Shown here piece by piece: positions 1-14,300 of a DNA stretch of 64,000 nucleotides. Each line of letters starts with the position of its first letter. Positions within the stretch are counted from its first letter, which is position 1. A program made the position numbers and the translations under genes. The DNA comes from Solenopsis invicta (lineage: Eukaryota; Arthropoda; Insecta; Hymenoptera; Formicidae): the NCBI RefSeq assembly GCF_016802725.1, contig NC_052668.1, positions 19,276,501 to 19,340,500 of the forward strand. Reading direction: 5' to 3'. The notes below the pieces were generated by a model that made no database searches, had not been told where the DNA came from, and saw nothing but the letters and a program-made list of their open reading frames with translations.

Positions 1-244
1 AACAAACGATTCATAATCTTACAGACTAGGAAAACAAATTGGTATTTACAGTATATGCTACATATTGGATGCATTGTTTAATGTGTCGTAAAAAGAACCA
101 GACTGAAATGCTATAAAAAAATGTCGATAAGTCTTTAAATATTTTATCAAGTTAATACAAAGCAAGGAACAATACTAAGCTTTATATCTTTTCTCTTAAG
201 GTCAAAGAAAATTCTGTTTGCGGCTTGCCCGACGATTCGAGCTT

Positions 245-267
245 AAACTCGATTGAAAATCGAGTTT
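245..267. repeat. Small perfect hairpin
   Basis: A 10-bp perfect inverted repeat (AAACTCGATT and its complement) flanks a 3-nt loop. No gene context is visible. It may be structural noise or part of a UTR. Confidence 0.4.
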
Positions 268-2034
268 GATAGTTGAAAGAAATAAAATATTGATGAAATC
301 TTTTTAAAGAAGAGAGAATGGTACCTCGTACTATAAACTACAGTGTTCATATTAAAGTAACTAAGAAAGTGTATTTATATACACGAGGACATAAATATTA
401 TATAATGTATACATAGCTATGTATGTATGTAAACAAAGGATAAACTATTTATACATAGTTATGGCGATAATTATATATATATATATATATAAATATATAA
501 AAGACGGGGTGCCCTGCAACTTAAGATTTTGATAATGAGTATTTCATAATAATAAAAAGAGAAATAATTGCAGTCATACAAAAAATAACTAATACAATAT
601 AAATTATTGAAAATTTTACAGTAAAGTAACATCAGAATATTCGAAATTTGAAATACTAATATCGAAATATTGATAGTCAACCAAGTCTATTTGAAATATA
701 TTCCCTTCGATTTATCGGAATCCTTTGTCCTCTAACGAAAACTCTTATTACTTTCTCTCTTTCATCTTTGAGTGTAATATATTACAAGTTGTTAATACTA
801 ACTAAAATATGCTGAGTCAAAATATTCGTATAAAGAAACGAGTAAAATATGTTGTAATGGGTTATATATATTATATATATAAAACATAATTTTATCGATC
901 CGTTAAAAAAAAAACTCAAAGATGAATTGATAGAAAGTAAGATTAAGTAATAGTTAAACAAAATAGCTCTACTACATATATTGTCTGTTGTAATGCTTAA
1001 ATGCAATAAGATAAGCTTCTCGGCAAAAAGTATATGTATAGTTTGACTATCTGTAACATTGATATTGGCTTTCCAAACGATTATTACGTAACATTGTGTG
1101 ACAGAGTCAGAATATATGTTACATATTAATATATATACATATATACATACATATATTGCTAATAGATAGAAATATTTGATATCGTCAATTTTGTACATTT
1201 AAAAAATGTTAGTGTTATGTTACAGGAAAGATACAAAAATTATGTTGGTCGAGTATTGTATCATTTTTTATGTTGCAGCTATATATATAATAATGAGAGA
1301 TATACAATATATTGGCGGAAACTGTACATTTCATTATATGTTCAATTATTATGATTAATATAAATAGGCTCATATATGTATGTATATATGTATGTACGTA
1401 TGTATGATGTATAAAACTTTATACCAAGAGCAATGACATGCATTGGTCAGCGTATATGTCTAAATTTAGCTGTAGCTTATGTAGTTATAGAACTACAATT
1501 TTACATAAACTTTCATTAGTTTAGTGATTTATTTTCCATTGCGATTTGAATAAAAATAAATCTAACATACATTTTCAATGAAAAGAATGGTGCATTTTAA
1601 TTTTTGCAGCTTTGTATAAACTTTAATTTATGCAAATTATTTTAAACGAAAAAAATCATTACGCGAATATAGTATACCGTATTTTACCAGGCTTGTGTAT
1701 ACCTTTGTTCTTTGATGTATTATTTTTTATTAATTATAAATAGTATTTTAGAGTCTATTTCTTTGATTTTATTTATTATAGAAACTAATTACAAAGAGAA
1801 TATATATATTTTCTCGAAAAATATAAATACTTTGTTTATAGGTACGAATGTACTTTAAACGAAAGAAGCTTCTTGTTTTCCATTTTTTTACATTTATATT
1901 TTTATAAAAATGTAGATTGTTAATATCCCTAAAAATTTGAAAGAATATTTGTTCTCATAGTTTTTATTCTTACCTAATACTTTGTTTTGTTGCTACAGAA
2001 AGTATATATTTTATATATAAAATACTGATTAATA

Positions 2035-2058
2035 TTTTTTTTTTTTTTTTTTTTTTTT
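2035..2058. repeat. Poly-T tract
   Basis: An uninterrupted T run of about 24 nt in noncoding DNA. On the minus strand it is a poly-A tract, but no retroposed coding sequence is seen next to it. Confidence 0.8.
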
Positions 2059-3252
2059 AGGCATAGTCAGTTCTCTAGAGTAAACTATTTCCGTCTAGAT
2101 TTTATTTAAATGAAGTAACAATATAAGGAACAAAGGATTATTACAGCCTATTTATATAAGAAATTTTATATTACTGATCGCTTGCTCTATACATTACATG
2201 ATAAATGGCGATATGATAGTTGCCTGTGTGCCACAAAATATATATTGGTTCATTACATCTCTCATTACTATTTCATGATATAAGATTATATCTTTAGATA
2301 CGCTCAAGACAATGCTATGATTTTATATATAATTTCCAATGATTACTAGTGAAATGATTACCTGTTCTTTACGTATACACATATCGCGAAACAGGTGTCT
2401 CAAGATTCTGTGAATAACATTTTAATGAGCTGCATATCATTTTTCGGTTTCCTCTTCTTTATCGTATGAAAACTAAAAGATGTTTTATATTATATCTAAC
2501 ATTCCATGCTTATAGTGACTAACATATATATGTATGTCTTATAAATATTTGTATTATTTTTGTTATTTATTCCTGTTTTTTAAGAATATACTTTTATGTT
2601 AAGTCTGCTTGGAGAACACACGTGTATGCTTATGTAATAGCAATATAATTCCAAGTCAGTAAAATAGAAAGGTAATTCAGATTTCTCCAATTGCGAAAAT
2701 ACAAATATTGCTTATTAATTTTATAAATCGATGCAATGAATTTATACATGAATAAATAATCATATAAGCTTTACAAATGATGTACAGATCTTCAAGCAGC
2801 GTACAAATCTAGTTCGTAAGTTTATACTTTAGCACTTTTGTTGTTTAGTTTATTGGAAATATTATATTGCATATTTAATATGTAATAGTTACCCAGCTTA
2901 TAAAGATTAATTATATTTTTATTGCATTTGAACACTTTGTATCGTGTGACATCGCGAATTTATACACATTTATTTTATATTTATCTGTGACCAATTTTAT
3001 TTAATATGTACATTACAGTAAATTCATATATATGAAAGTAATGGAAATGTAGCCTTATTACTAGAAAGTTCTATAAAAATAATATTGTGATTCATGTCTG
3101 TCTTTATTGAATATAATGCATTGTTTTATTTTCCGTCATAACTTACATAAAATTTTAGCCTTTTACAATCTCAATTTATTCACGTTCCGTAATTCAATCT
3201 AAGGCAGTAAATTACATTAATAATAACTATTTAAAAAAATTGGTAAAAGGAA

Positions 3253-5117
3253 TTAAATAAGCGGTAGTGCAATTGCTTTAGTGTTGATGTGAGAGCGTAT
3301 TAAACGAGTATCTTTGTTTTTAGTTACGTTACTCCAAAATGGCCTTGGTGTTACATGATTATCCTTGGTACTTCTAATGCCAGGTGCTAATATTACACGC
3401 AAAATTATCTTATTAATATAACAATGGAAATTATCTTTTCTACTCTCTTTGTTTTACCTGATTTCCAAGGTGGAAACACCTGCTGCAGTTGACTTCCTAC
3501 TGAGAGAGATCCAGGAGTAATTGTTACAGACAAGTGTGGACCAGGATGCTGAAAAATTGCTCTCGAAATAGATCTTTTGAAAGCCGGTGGCAAGTTTAGA
3601 GAACCTAGAACAAATTTTCTATCTCAAACTACTGGCTCTAAACGGAAAAATCATTATTGGCATACTTGTTATATCATCTCCTAATGGGATTTTAGTTGCG
3701 TTTTTTCCACGTCGATTGTACTTTTCCATTTTTAATTTTTTCATAAAACTTCGACAAATGTCAGTTACAATTTTTCCGTCGAGATTGGCTGTACGTAAGG
3801 TGAATTGATAATTGAGTAACAAATATTGATAATAAATGATAACTCTGGTGAAAAAATTTGAATAAAATTTTGAATAACATGTTGATTTTTTATATTTATT
3901 TTGAAATACTTTGATCACTTTTATCAAATATTTATTGTTTGAAAATATTAATTTTTTAGTACTGAGCATCTTTGATTTTTAGTTGCAATTTTACTAAAAA
4001 TTTATTATAATTTCAATAAAATTTTCTTATTTTTTTAATTAAATAGCATTAATAATTTTTATTAAATAGTATTAATAATTTTAATAAATTATACCCTCTT
4101 TGAAACGTCTTCTGTTCTTTATTAAATGAGGAAATTAATCTTTTAAGTAAATTATGCATCTCATAATAACAATTTCGTATAATTTTATTAAAATTTCATG
4201 AAATTAATTAAACGCCAAGTTCATCAAAATGTCAAAATTTTTCTACCAGAGAAGAAGAATGATTTATATAATTTTACCTAGTGAAATGGTATTAGCAATC
4301 AAATTCTCCCTATATCTGTAAGACGATGTAACAGGATTACCCTGTAAAAACAAATTTTGTAAAGAGGTCAGTGTACTTATTGTTGTAGTTAAATCATCTA
4401 TATTATCAATGAGATTATTTTTTGCATTCAAGGTATATAATTCTTGAAATCCCATTAGATTATTCAAAGATGTCATTTTGTTATCAGAAATATTAAGAAC
4501 TTTAAGACACATCTGAAAAATAAGATATTTATAATAATCAGAAATCTCAACGATTAATGTATATAATGAAAGTTTCTTTAAGAGTCAAATAGTATTCACA
4601 GATAAAGTGAAAGCACTGCGCGGTTCGAAGCATAACGATTCGCCGAACGGTATTTTTTGACTCTCGATATATAATTCTTGTAATTTCTTTGTATTTTGCA
4701 GTCCTTCAACTACAATAATGTTATTGTAGCCTAAATAAAGTTTTTGGAGATTCTCCAGAGACTCCAAATTTTCTATTTTCGTTATGACATTATGTTGTAA
4801 GTACAGATGTGTCAAATTACACGCAAAATGTAGGTTCCTTATCTTCGATATATTATTATTTTGAAGATATAAAACTTTTAAACTTGTATAAACAGCGATG
4901 TTGCCCTAAACAAAACATGAAGCGTTTCATATACATTAGAAATAATAAAATAATTTGTTAAATCAATATAACTTACAATACTGCTGATAAACATATCGTT
5001 CATATGTAAATGAGTCAATTTCCACAATTCATCTTTTTTTATTGTCTTACTGAGTGATTTACCAGTTAATATTTGAGAACACTTCCTTTCGACGATGTCT
5101 GTTGTCAATTTCACCAT
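3253..5117 (-). CDS. PPP1R42: PPP1R42-like leucine-rich repeat protein
   Basis: Orthologue of protein phosphatase 1 regulatory subunit 42 (LRRC67), a small leucine-rich-repeat protein known in vertebrates as a PP1 binder linked to microtubules and the centrosome. Six coding exons on the minus strand: 5117-4977, 4905-4600, 4512-4278, 3788-3666, 3604-3458 and 3386-3253. The splice phases match and they give 361 residues, close to the family length. The start MVKLTTDIVERK fits the family N-terminus. LRR units follow at about residues 35-230 (for example LTHLYLQHNVITKIENL, LQKLYLGYNNIIVVEGL, LKVLNISDNKMTSLNNL), then the capping part ending in GNPV..YRE. The C-terminal tail is basic and proline-rich, with the segment PPAFKRSISRAIFQHPGPH. 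The intron between exons 4 and 5 is only 61 nt. The gene lies just downstream of KNTC1 on the same strand, about 260 bp from its stop codon. Family identity is from recognition; function in this insect is inferred. Confidence 0.87.
3843..4251. repeat. Foldback element, CTCTGGTAGAAAAATTTT family, copy 1
   Basis: Imperfect terminal inverted repeats: CTCTGGTGAAAAAATTTG on the left and the complement of CTCTGGTAGAAAAATTTTGA on the right. The AT-rich element of about 410 bp fills most of PPP1R42 intron 3. Related ends occur in introns at 53976-54639 and 60248-60757. No transposase is encoded, so it is read as a non-autonomous MITE-like element. Confidence 0.6.
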
Positions 5118-5381
5118 GATTGCAAGAGAAATATGAATTATGAGATTGCATCAAAAGCGGCCAAAGATGGTCGCGGAGTTTCATCGATCAAACACAGGAT
5201 GTAAGTAACGTAACGACGATACAAAAAGATCAGATAAAATATTCCAACTTGCATGTAAAGCAAGATAATATAAAAAAAGAAATTTATTTTTTATGTATGT
5301 TATAATATTCCATTTAACATAACGTTTATTAATTTCTTCCAGTTGATGATACAGAGAAAAGATTTTTCCTCGCTTTCATCT

Positions 5382-8300
5382 TTAAAATACAGATTTTTGC
5401 ACCATGGTGACACTCTAAACATAAAAATAATGAATTTAATTAAAATGCTTACGAGTGCAAATTAAGATACTCATATTTTTATAAGGTTGTAAATTATTTA
5501 ATATTAAATTATTATTAAATAATAGCGAAAAATATTTCGCATTCGTGCCGGAGACATTATAAAAATAACCAAGAAATTAATTCCGTATTATAAAATAAGT
5601 TAGGAGGGAGTTCAGTTTACACTCATTCCGGGAAGAAATCCGGGATTTCGGGCTCGAGAAATCGCTCCTAGTACGCGGGGATCATGCAGAGCAAAGAGGT
5701 ATCAGGAAGTAAACTAGTACTTATCCGTTTTATTCACTTTCTACTTTACCGACTTTCAATGACGGCACCGTAGATAATCGAGTATCATGATTTTCTACAA
5801 TGGCGTTATCGAGTGTCGGTAAAGTGAGGAATGAATAAAACGGGGTAACTATTAGTTTACTTCCTGATACCTCTTTAATCTACATGATTTCCGCGTATTA
5901 GGAGCAATTTCTCGAGCCCGAAATCCCGGATTTCTTCTCGGACAGACTATAAACTCAACTTTCTCCTAACTTATTTTATAATACAAAATTAATTTCTTGA
6001 CTATTTTTTATGATATCTCCAGCACTTCGACAAATGCGGAATGTTTCTCGCTATTATTTAATGATAATTTAATATTAAATAATATATATACTTATTAAAA
6101 ATATACATATTAAACGCAAATACATTTATTACAACTTACGTGTGTAATCGTGAGCACTCCTTTAGAAGATAAATGATTCAAATCTTCTACGAGTTCTTTG
6201 ATTTGACACTTTTGATTAATAGTCTAAAAGAAAAATTTATGTCATTATCTTCTTTTGTATATTGTATAAATTAAAAATAATTGATCATTATTTACCTCTA
6301 AAACAAACTTTTTTTCGGATTCATTTAAAAATGGTAGAAGTGCGGCAGCCAAGTGTGCCTGTTTACTTTGAAAACAATTTTTCACGATGGATGCGAAATC
6401 TAATTCGTGTGCCACGGGACACGAATATAACAGACAAATTGCCTCAATGCAATTGTCAATTTGCTCCGGATTCGGATTTATATCCATCTCACTGAACGGC
6501 TCGGAAATAATCAATTGCCATCCTATTTTGTAACCATTACAATTCACAACGACACTTTCATTTCGCAATTGCAATAAAACTTTCTTCAAATCGCCCACCT
6601 AAAATAATACATCTAATATAATTTTTAAAGCATGAGAAAATCCAGGAAACATTAATCAACAATAACAAAATGTCAACCTTATAATTTCAAATTCAACAAT
6701 GTAATTGTTGTGTATATGTATTATGTTACATTTATATTGCTAAGTAAATTTTAACATTGATGTTATGTCACTGTTAGATAGTGTTTCCTAGGAAGTATAG
6801 CTAACGAGTTTTTAAATTGATACCATTTGCAGTTTCGTCATCTGACTCAAAGTACCGTCCCAAAGTAAGGCATCGTTTATCTCAAATTCGATGCAAATCT
6901 GTGCTATAACGGAAAGAGCGTAAGGCGAGTTGTGTTGACTCTTCCACAATATCTGAATCAGCTCACGTTTACAACACCTTTCAAATGTATCAGTGTTATA
7001 ACATAATCCTAATGATTCTAATTTGCTGGTATACTGTAACGATTTCATATACTTTCTGAAATATTAAAGCAAGATTAACGTTTTAATAAAAGATAAATTT
7101 ATATTCTATCGTAAATAATTTATGATCACTAAATAATCGCCTGTAATTGATTGTTAAGAAAAACAATTAAAATAATAAGACTTCAATATAATAAATTACA
7201 AATTAATTAATATTTTTTAAATTTGACTTTCATACATTGATTAAAATATATTGTTTTTATTTTTTAAACTAGTTTAATTTCTTATTTGTTCATTAACAAA
7301 TGAAGTGACCCTATATTATAATATATACCTAAAGGTACAGATATCTTGCTTAGTCAATTCCTCCAACGTAGCAGTATCAATAACTGTCTGTAATATTCGA
7401 AATACTCGATATCGCACGTTACAGTTGTATTCAGTCTCGCCGTGACAATCACCAAAGCCTATGTTTATAAGAAATTGCGCAAACAAATCCACATCTCCAT
7501 ATTCCAGCATGTAACATATCCTACAAAAAAATTTTTTTAATTAAACAATTAAATAACACTCCATGAATAAATCAAATAAGAAATATAAAATGCCTAGTCG
7601 CCGCTTGAATATAAAACATCTTTTGCGCCAAGATAGCTCTCATAAACACTTTATATTTCCTTACAAGTACATTTCAAAATCAATTATTAATCTAGAAATT
7701 AACAACACAAAAATTTCAATGTATTGGCAACATTACCTAAGTAATTTATCTTCGCAATCTGTAGTCTGATCAGACTCTTTTGACGCCAGAAATGTTTCTG
7801 TAAAACTTTGGGACAATTCAGTGTATCTAGCGTTGGACTGCAGCCATTCTTCCAATAAATTCATACGCAATTTTATCGTATTCAACGAGAATAATTTACC
7901 CAGCTCGTTAACGGCAGCGTTAATATCAGGTCTGTAGTTGGTTGCGGTTCGAAATCGCAACGGTATACTCTCGTCGTTATACAGTTCGTATACCAACTTG
8001 CATGGATTTTTGATTAGAGAAAGATATTTATCTTTCTCCAATCCGTACAAACGTAGAATATGCTCGGACGTAAATTTCAAATATTTGGATTCAATTTTCT
8101 GAAAGCAGACGCTAAATAGAATTTGACTTTTTTTTTATACAATATACAGACATAATTTACCAGGGTTGGATAAATTAATTTTTTCAACCAAATTACATAA
8201 ATTAAAGTTAATGGCTTGTAATTAATAAAAATTATATAAATAGAAAATGAACTCAATTAGAAACTTCTAATTTGGAAAAAAAAGTTAATAAATTAAAGCT

Positions 8301-11300
8301 TGTGTTTTTAAAATAATTCGTTGAAAATAAAAATAAACAAATTTAAAATTAATTAAATTATTTTGAAATCCATTAACTTTGTAACTTTTGAACTAGTTGC
8401 TTTCCAATCCTGCATACAAACAAAATGTACACAAAGATTACTTCTAACATTCCCTCTTCGAATTTGGTAGAATTTTGTGCCGCCAGCTGAGAGTACTCAT
8501 AACATTCTTTCGCGGCGGCAACTCGATCAGCGCCCGGAGGTGTATGATTTACGACATAATACAATGCCGCGGTACCATAATAAAATCCATCCGAGTCCGT
8601 CATTCGTTGTATACATCTCTTGATATCTTTGATTAACGTGGTGTTTTTCGAATAAAGGGACCATGTAACACTTTCCGACACAGTAGAATTATTTCCCCAT
8701 ACTTGCGTAACTTCGCCCTTAATAGCTAATGTACATATAAGATGTGCTTCCAAATTAAGTACGGGTGCGATATCAAGCCACTTGTCGTATGTTGTTAAAT
8801 TCAACTCAGGAGCTATATATAGCAACGAGAATTAATAAAATATAAATTAAATAATTATCAAAGTGCTCTGATAAAAAATTTATTTCTGCGGTATATTTAC
8901 TAATGATTTTCCAAATGTCGACTTTGAGCAAGAATGGGAGTCTCCATTGGGCTATCGGTGGCAACGTGCTGTGTCCAGGATTAAGTTGCAGCCACTCGTC
9001 ATGTTCCATCAGTGTAGGTAGCCTAAGTGTATATAATTAATTATTGATTTTTTTATAAATAGTATTAATTTGAAATTTGATATAAAATTATAACTTTAAG
9101 GGAATGCTTAGATAGATCAAAATAAGTTTAATTTTGGCTTTAACATTGCAAATTTTTTTTACGATAAAATAGAAAAAGATAGGAAGGTTGTGTTTATTTC
9201 ATTGTAAAAATTATACTTTTTTCTAATTAGTATTTACATCTCTCATTTTTAATCACAAAAAATTCGCGAAGTTAGATTTTGTTTTGACCCATGTAGGTGT
9301 ATCTTTAATGAAATTACAACTTACCCGTTCCGAGTATAATTTTGCAAGAAGCAGAGATAATTCCTCTTCTTCATATCTTTATCTCCTATGAGATCCATTA
9401 ATATAATGAATACTTCATAATGGTAAAACGTGATCTAAAAATTTAAATATAAAATTTGTATTGTAGGAAATTATGCTTATCAAATATCTTTATAACTTAC
9501 GTGGTCCCATAATGTAGAGATAGATTGTTTCAACACAGATTTATCTTCCATTTGCGCAACAATTGTATTACATCTTTTTTTTAAATCTTCCACTTCATCT
9601 TTACAGATAAGTAGCTCTAAAAAATATTTAATTATTAAATTTGCACTCAATGTCATAGAAAAATGATCTATGTGTAAAAATATGTATGGAAATATTAAAT
9701 CATCACAAATACATGTGACTTAATATGATTTACCTTTTTTTAGGCCTGTATTCGAAACGGTTATCGTTGGATTCCACGTTTTCAGTAATATTTGTAAAGA
9801 GAGCAAAAGACAATCGTTAAAATTAAATCCAAAGCTACAGCAGTAGTCCTTTAATAAGGGAATCACATTCTCTTTGTTACTGTTTATGATCTGCTGTAAA
9901 ATTTCTCTTTTGCTCGAAGCGCTATTTGTTAAAACCTCTTTAGAAGTTATTGAATAACATGACAGCCGTTGTGCCCAAATATGAAGTAGCTTGTAATTCT
10001 CGAACGTCTGTATCAACGATCGATTTTGTCCCAAGCGCGAATATTCATATCCCAAAGTTGAGATCGTAAAATGTCGAGTGTGATCGGCCTGAAATAATGT
10101 AAAATTTGTGGAGAGCCAATTACACGCTTCTTGTTCAGACAATGTAAAAAGAACAGACAGTCCCAACTGCAAATCGAATGATCGTCCGGTGCACAATTTT
10201 TTCAATAAATTCATTAGAAGATGCGATAATGTAGATTTCATTTCTGTTAACGTCTCTTCGTTTCTCACAGATGTGCTACAGTACATGAAATAAAATGTTT
10301 TGAAAATTTGCAATAAAGAAAAATCGTTGTGTTGAGGTTGCATCTTTCTCGTATTTTCTAGGAAATCAGTTAGCAATTGATCCATTTGTTCATCGCAACT
10401 TATGATTTCATTACTGACTTGATTTGAATAGTATAAGTGCAAGAACATTGAATCTTTAAATAAAGCCATTAATTTTCTATCCAAAGATATTGCTGGATCC
10501 TTATAAATTGTATACAATTTCCAATTAGATTGTGGCACGAGCCCCTGCTTTACATCAAAACGATCCTGAGTAGAAAAATTTGGATATGCGTTGATACAAG
10601 TGTAAAGCATTAGTGCAGATTGTAAATCACTGTCTTCACAAGTATTTAATGTCGAAATACTTAAACTTTCGGCAACTTTTACAGCGTTTGTGTCTACAGT
10701 AGCATGTTGTAGTATCGACGAGCATATTTTACGTATATTCTTGAATTTTTCAGATACCATACTTGAGTTTTCGTCATCGTCAACGAGTTGTTCCAATCCG
10801 TTTAAATTCTTCATCTGTTCTAACATAAATAAAGTTGCATATGACTTTTCTAATTCCAACAACTCGGCAATTTTAATAAATGTCTTGTGCATTATTGGCC
10901 AATCATTTTCTTTCACATCTGCAAGCAATTTCAAGATGTTATTTTTCAGCACAAGTAATTTCTGTGTACGATAATCTTTTAAAGAAATATCAATCTTATA
11001 ATATTTCTTTAGTGCATACAGTGATCGTAAATCTTTTATCATTTTGATAATATTGGTGCAACGATAATGACAAATATTTGATTGTGTTAATAAGTTATGT
11101 ATTTTAAGCTCCAAGCAGCCCAGTATTTCCATGTGACAAGTCAAAGATGACGTTGCATTCTGAAAAGAGAAAGCTGCAACAACATAATTAATAATTCCTT
11201 CATAACAATACAAAGCGATAACAGCGTCATTTTCTAAATGCTGTATTATGTCCATAGCTTTCTGGAGATCTTTTTCGTTTAATCGGATAATTATGCATCG

Positions 11301-14300
11301 ACAAAATGCGTCTTGTCTTAATTGTTGATCGTTTTTAGTTAGCACATCTATATCGTTGATGATAGAATCGCAATTTCTTTTTATTATGTGCGATATCAAT
11401 TTATTATTTACGCCAATTGTTGCAAATCCATATTTTTTTAAGATGAGTTTGATTGGAACGTAGTCGGATTCAATTTTAATTTTACAAGATAAACTGTGAC
11501 CGCAATTAATGCCTGTTTCTGCTAGAGTAGTTATAGTTGAACTCCAGGGCACCGGTGCTTTTCTTACAACTATCAAAGATTGCTCCAGTCGTTTCTCTAT
11601 ATTATGTATAAGGCCAATTATAATAGTAACTCTTTTCTCCCACGTAGCTTCTTCATTAAACCACCAACTATACGAATTTTTTACAGTTTTCTGAATATAT
11701 GCACAAAAAACGGTATCATTTTGCAAATTATTATTCAATATATATTGTTTCAGAAACGTATTCGCAAAATTCGATATTTGGTCCATATGTATTTTATCTA
11801 GCAACATATAAATCGCTTCTACAGGCGAGTTAATATATATATCAAGAGGGACTCTTAACCTGTAAGTAATTTTTAGTTGTTGAATATCGGATAAGGCTTG
11901 AACCAAAACCATAAACTGTTTCAGTAGAGAGTTCTGGTATCTATACTCTTGATGAAAGTACACCGATTGATTATCTTCAAATTTCAACAATTTCACAAAC
12001 TTTTTAGCAAACTCCATACCGACTTCGGGCCATGCCGTGCGATGAGATATCTCAAGATATTTTAGTTTTTTTAAACTCCAAGATATAATTTCATTTAATG
12101 CGTCAGGTAATAAAGATAATAATGTTGGTATAAAATGAATAAGCCATGGCCATAAACATGATGGGTTTACGTCTTCAGGTAAAGTTGTAAAAATATTTTG
12201 TACAGTCTCCATAGATATATGTTTCACAAGATCAGGAAGATGCCTCGTCCAAATTAATGTAGCAGGTTTTAATTGTCCCATGTTTAAACGAGTGATGCAT
12301 TCTTCCATTAAATTCGCTTTTGAAAATTGTATCCATTCTTCCATACTCGCGTCGCTGCTCAATAACTCATCTACCTCGATGTCTTGAATCATTTGGAAAG
12401 TCTCAAGTCTACATAAAGCATCATTCATTAAAGATAAACTGTTCAATGAATCATCTGCATTACTTATCTCAATATTTTGCATTATTTTTTGTCGAGCGTA
12501 TGAATAGATCCGTCTCATTTGTGTATAATCAGAAATGAGGGCTTTGTCACAACATTCAATTACAAATTGTATATTTTGTATTTTATCTAAAATATCTATC
12601 AATGTATCTACGCTAACTGAATTAGGAGCAGATTTTGCCCAAGGACTGAGTTGTTCTACGAGTAATGCTGCTTTAGAGCAATAAATAGATTCCATTGAAA
12701 GATTTAGTTTCTCTGCAAACGCTTCAGCTGCATCAAATTGTCTCTTCCTTAGTAATCTCGCTAAACGTATTTCGGGAATACTTTCCAATATCGTTTTTAT
12801 TCTAAATGTATCGATAACACCAGTCTCAGTAGTAATACCTTCTATGTAAAACAGATTGTCAGAGGTATGTAAAACTTTCAACAAATAAATGTTAGTGGGT
12901 ACGTTGATTTTCAATTTCTGTTCAAAATCTAAAAGGAAAAGTATAAAGTGTGTCACATTTAATTTGAAAGAATCAAAATATTTACAAATAAAAATAAAGC
13001 ATTTACCTGGATAAGAAGTAACGTGTAATATGTAATTGTTTTCGAAATGCGTTAAAAATAAAATCTCACAGTGATCATCATGCTGTATTACACTAAAATC
13101 GAGCACTGTGTCATCGCACATTTTTAATGTAAGAAATGTATCCAGACATAGCATACTTAATATATTGTCTGTACGAAGACACAACATTTTACTAAAACAA
13201 AACACTTTTTATGCTTTATGTAATTTAAAGTAAAAATTCAAAAACAGAACTAATTTACAAGCATAATTTAAAAATGTATTTACCTGCTGCCGTGCAGCGG
13301 CTCAATCTTTTTATATCCAAAAGAAAATACACTTTGGAAATTAACGTATTGTTCATTAGGCCATGTAAATATAGAATTTGTTCCAACTGCAACTATTGAC
13401 AATTCTTCTGATGACATATCTACTGTAGCATTGAGAAACTGAAACATATTTTTTATGAACTGATGTTAAAGTGAACAGTGTGATATAACTGTCTTAAATG
13501 CAAAACATATCTATAAAAGTATTATTAAATTCTTTCAAAAATACGTATTACCTCCTGAGAAGTAAATCCTTCGAATAACTTAGAACACTGAATATTTGCT
13601 ATATGTTCTGCAATCATAACTTTATCATCACTGGTAAATGCAATCTCTAAAGCTTTAGGATAAAATTTGGAGAATCTAAAATATTCACAAAATATGTATG
13701 TGTATCTATATGTAATATATAGAGCTTGGCAAAACGAGAAAAAATTTAAGGAGTGATTTTAGATGATAACGACAAAAATTAAGAGTAATAAAACTCTAAT
13801 TAAAGCTTTATTTTTTATTATAAATTTTTAAATATTAATATAATAAATTTCTAAAGCACGTAAATATTTAAACATTTATAATTAAAAAACAGAGCCTTAC
13901 GATTTTTGTCTTATTTTATCACATAAAATCATTGAATTTTTTTTCATCTATTGCCAAATACCCTAAGTTCCATAATAGTATATATATATTTGTATATAAA
14001 TTCAATGATAAAAAGTAAAATGACAGAATATAAATAAATGTAATACCTGTAAATAGCTCCAGTATTTGAAACAAAAATTATAAATGTTTCTTCATTTTGC
14101 TCCTTTAAAAATATTTCTATTATATTATTCTTAATATCAGGCATAGTTCTGTAATGTATTAGGAATCATGCACACATCATTAATTTTCAACATTTACAAC
14201 ATGTAAATAATGTAAATAATGTTTCAGCTAATAATTGTTTATATAAAAGATATGAAATATTTACTTGGTAAATATTAGTTTCCCATTTGATAAATGCACA

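Larger units (their letters stand above)
1..3252. other. AT-rich stretch without recognisable gene
   Basis: Very AT-rich sequence with short TA, TATG and poly-T runs and many scattered AATAAA hexamers. The open frames present are short, low in complexity and rich in Ile, Tyr and Leu, as expected from AT-rich noncoding DNA, and none resembles a protein family. It could be the 3' untranslated or downstream region of a gene lying outside the window, plus the short 3' UTR of PPP1R42 next to it. A TA tract lies near 471-490, a TATG-type tract near 1375-1405 and a T tract at 2035-2058. Nothing else can be supported. Confidence 0.5.

Noticed and set aside
782..1198. 138-codon minus-strand open frame rich in Ile, Tyr and Leu
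   Set aside because: Composition is that of translated AT-rich DNA, with no motif beyond hydrophobic runs.
12969..13006. KCFIFICKYF segment as part of KNTC1
   Set aside because: Canonical donor and acceptor bracket it, and the encoded residues look like translated intron; kept as a retained-intron possibility only.
13944..14040. Continuation of the KNTC1 exon beyond 14047
   Set aside because: Residues after TGAIYR are AT-derived; a good donor at 14046 with matching phase to exon 13675-13552 shows this is intron.
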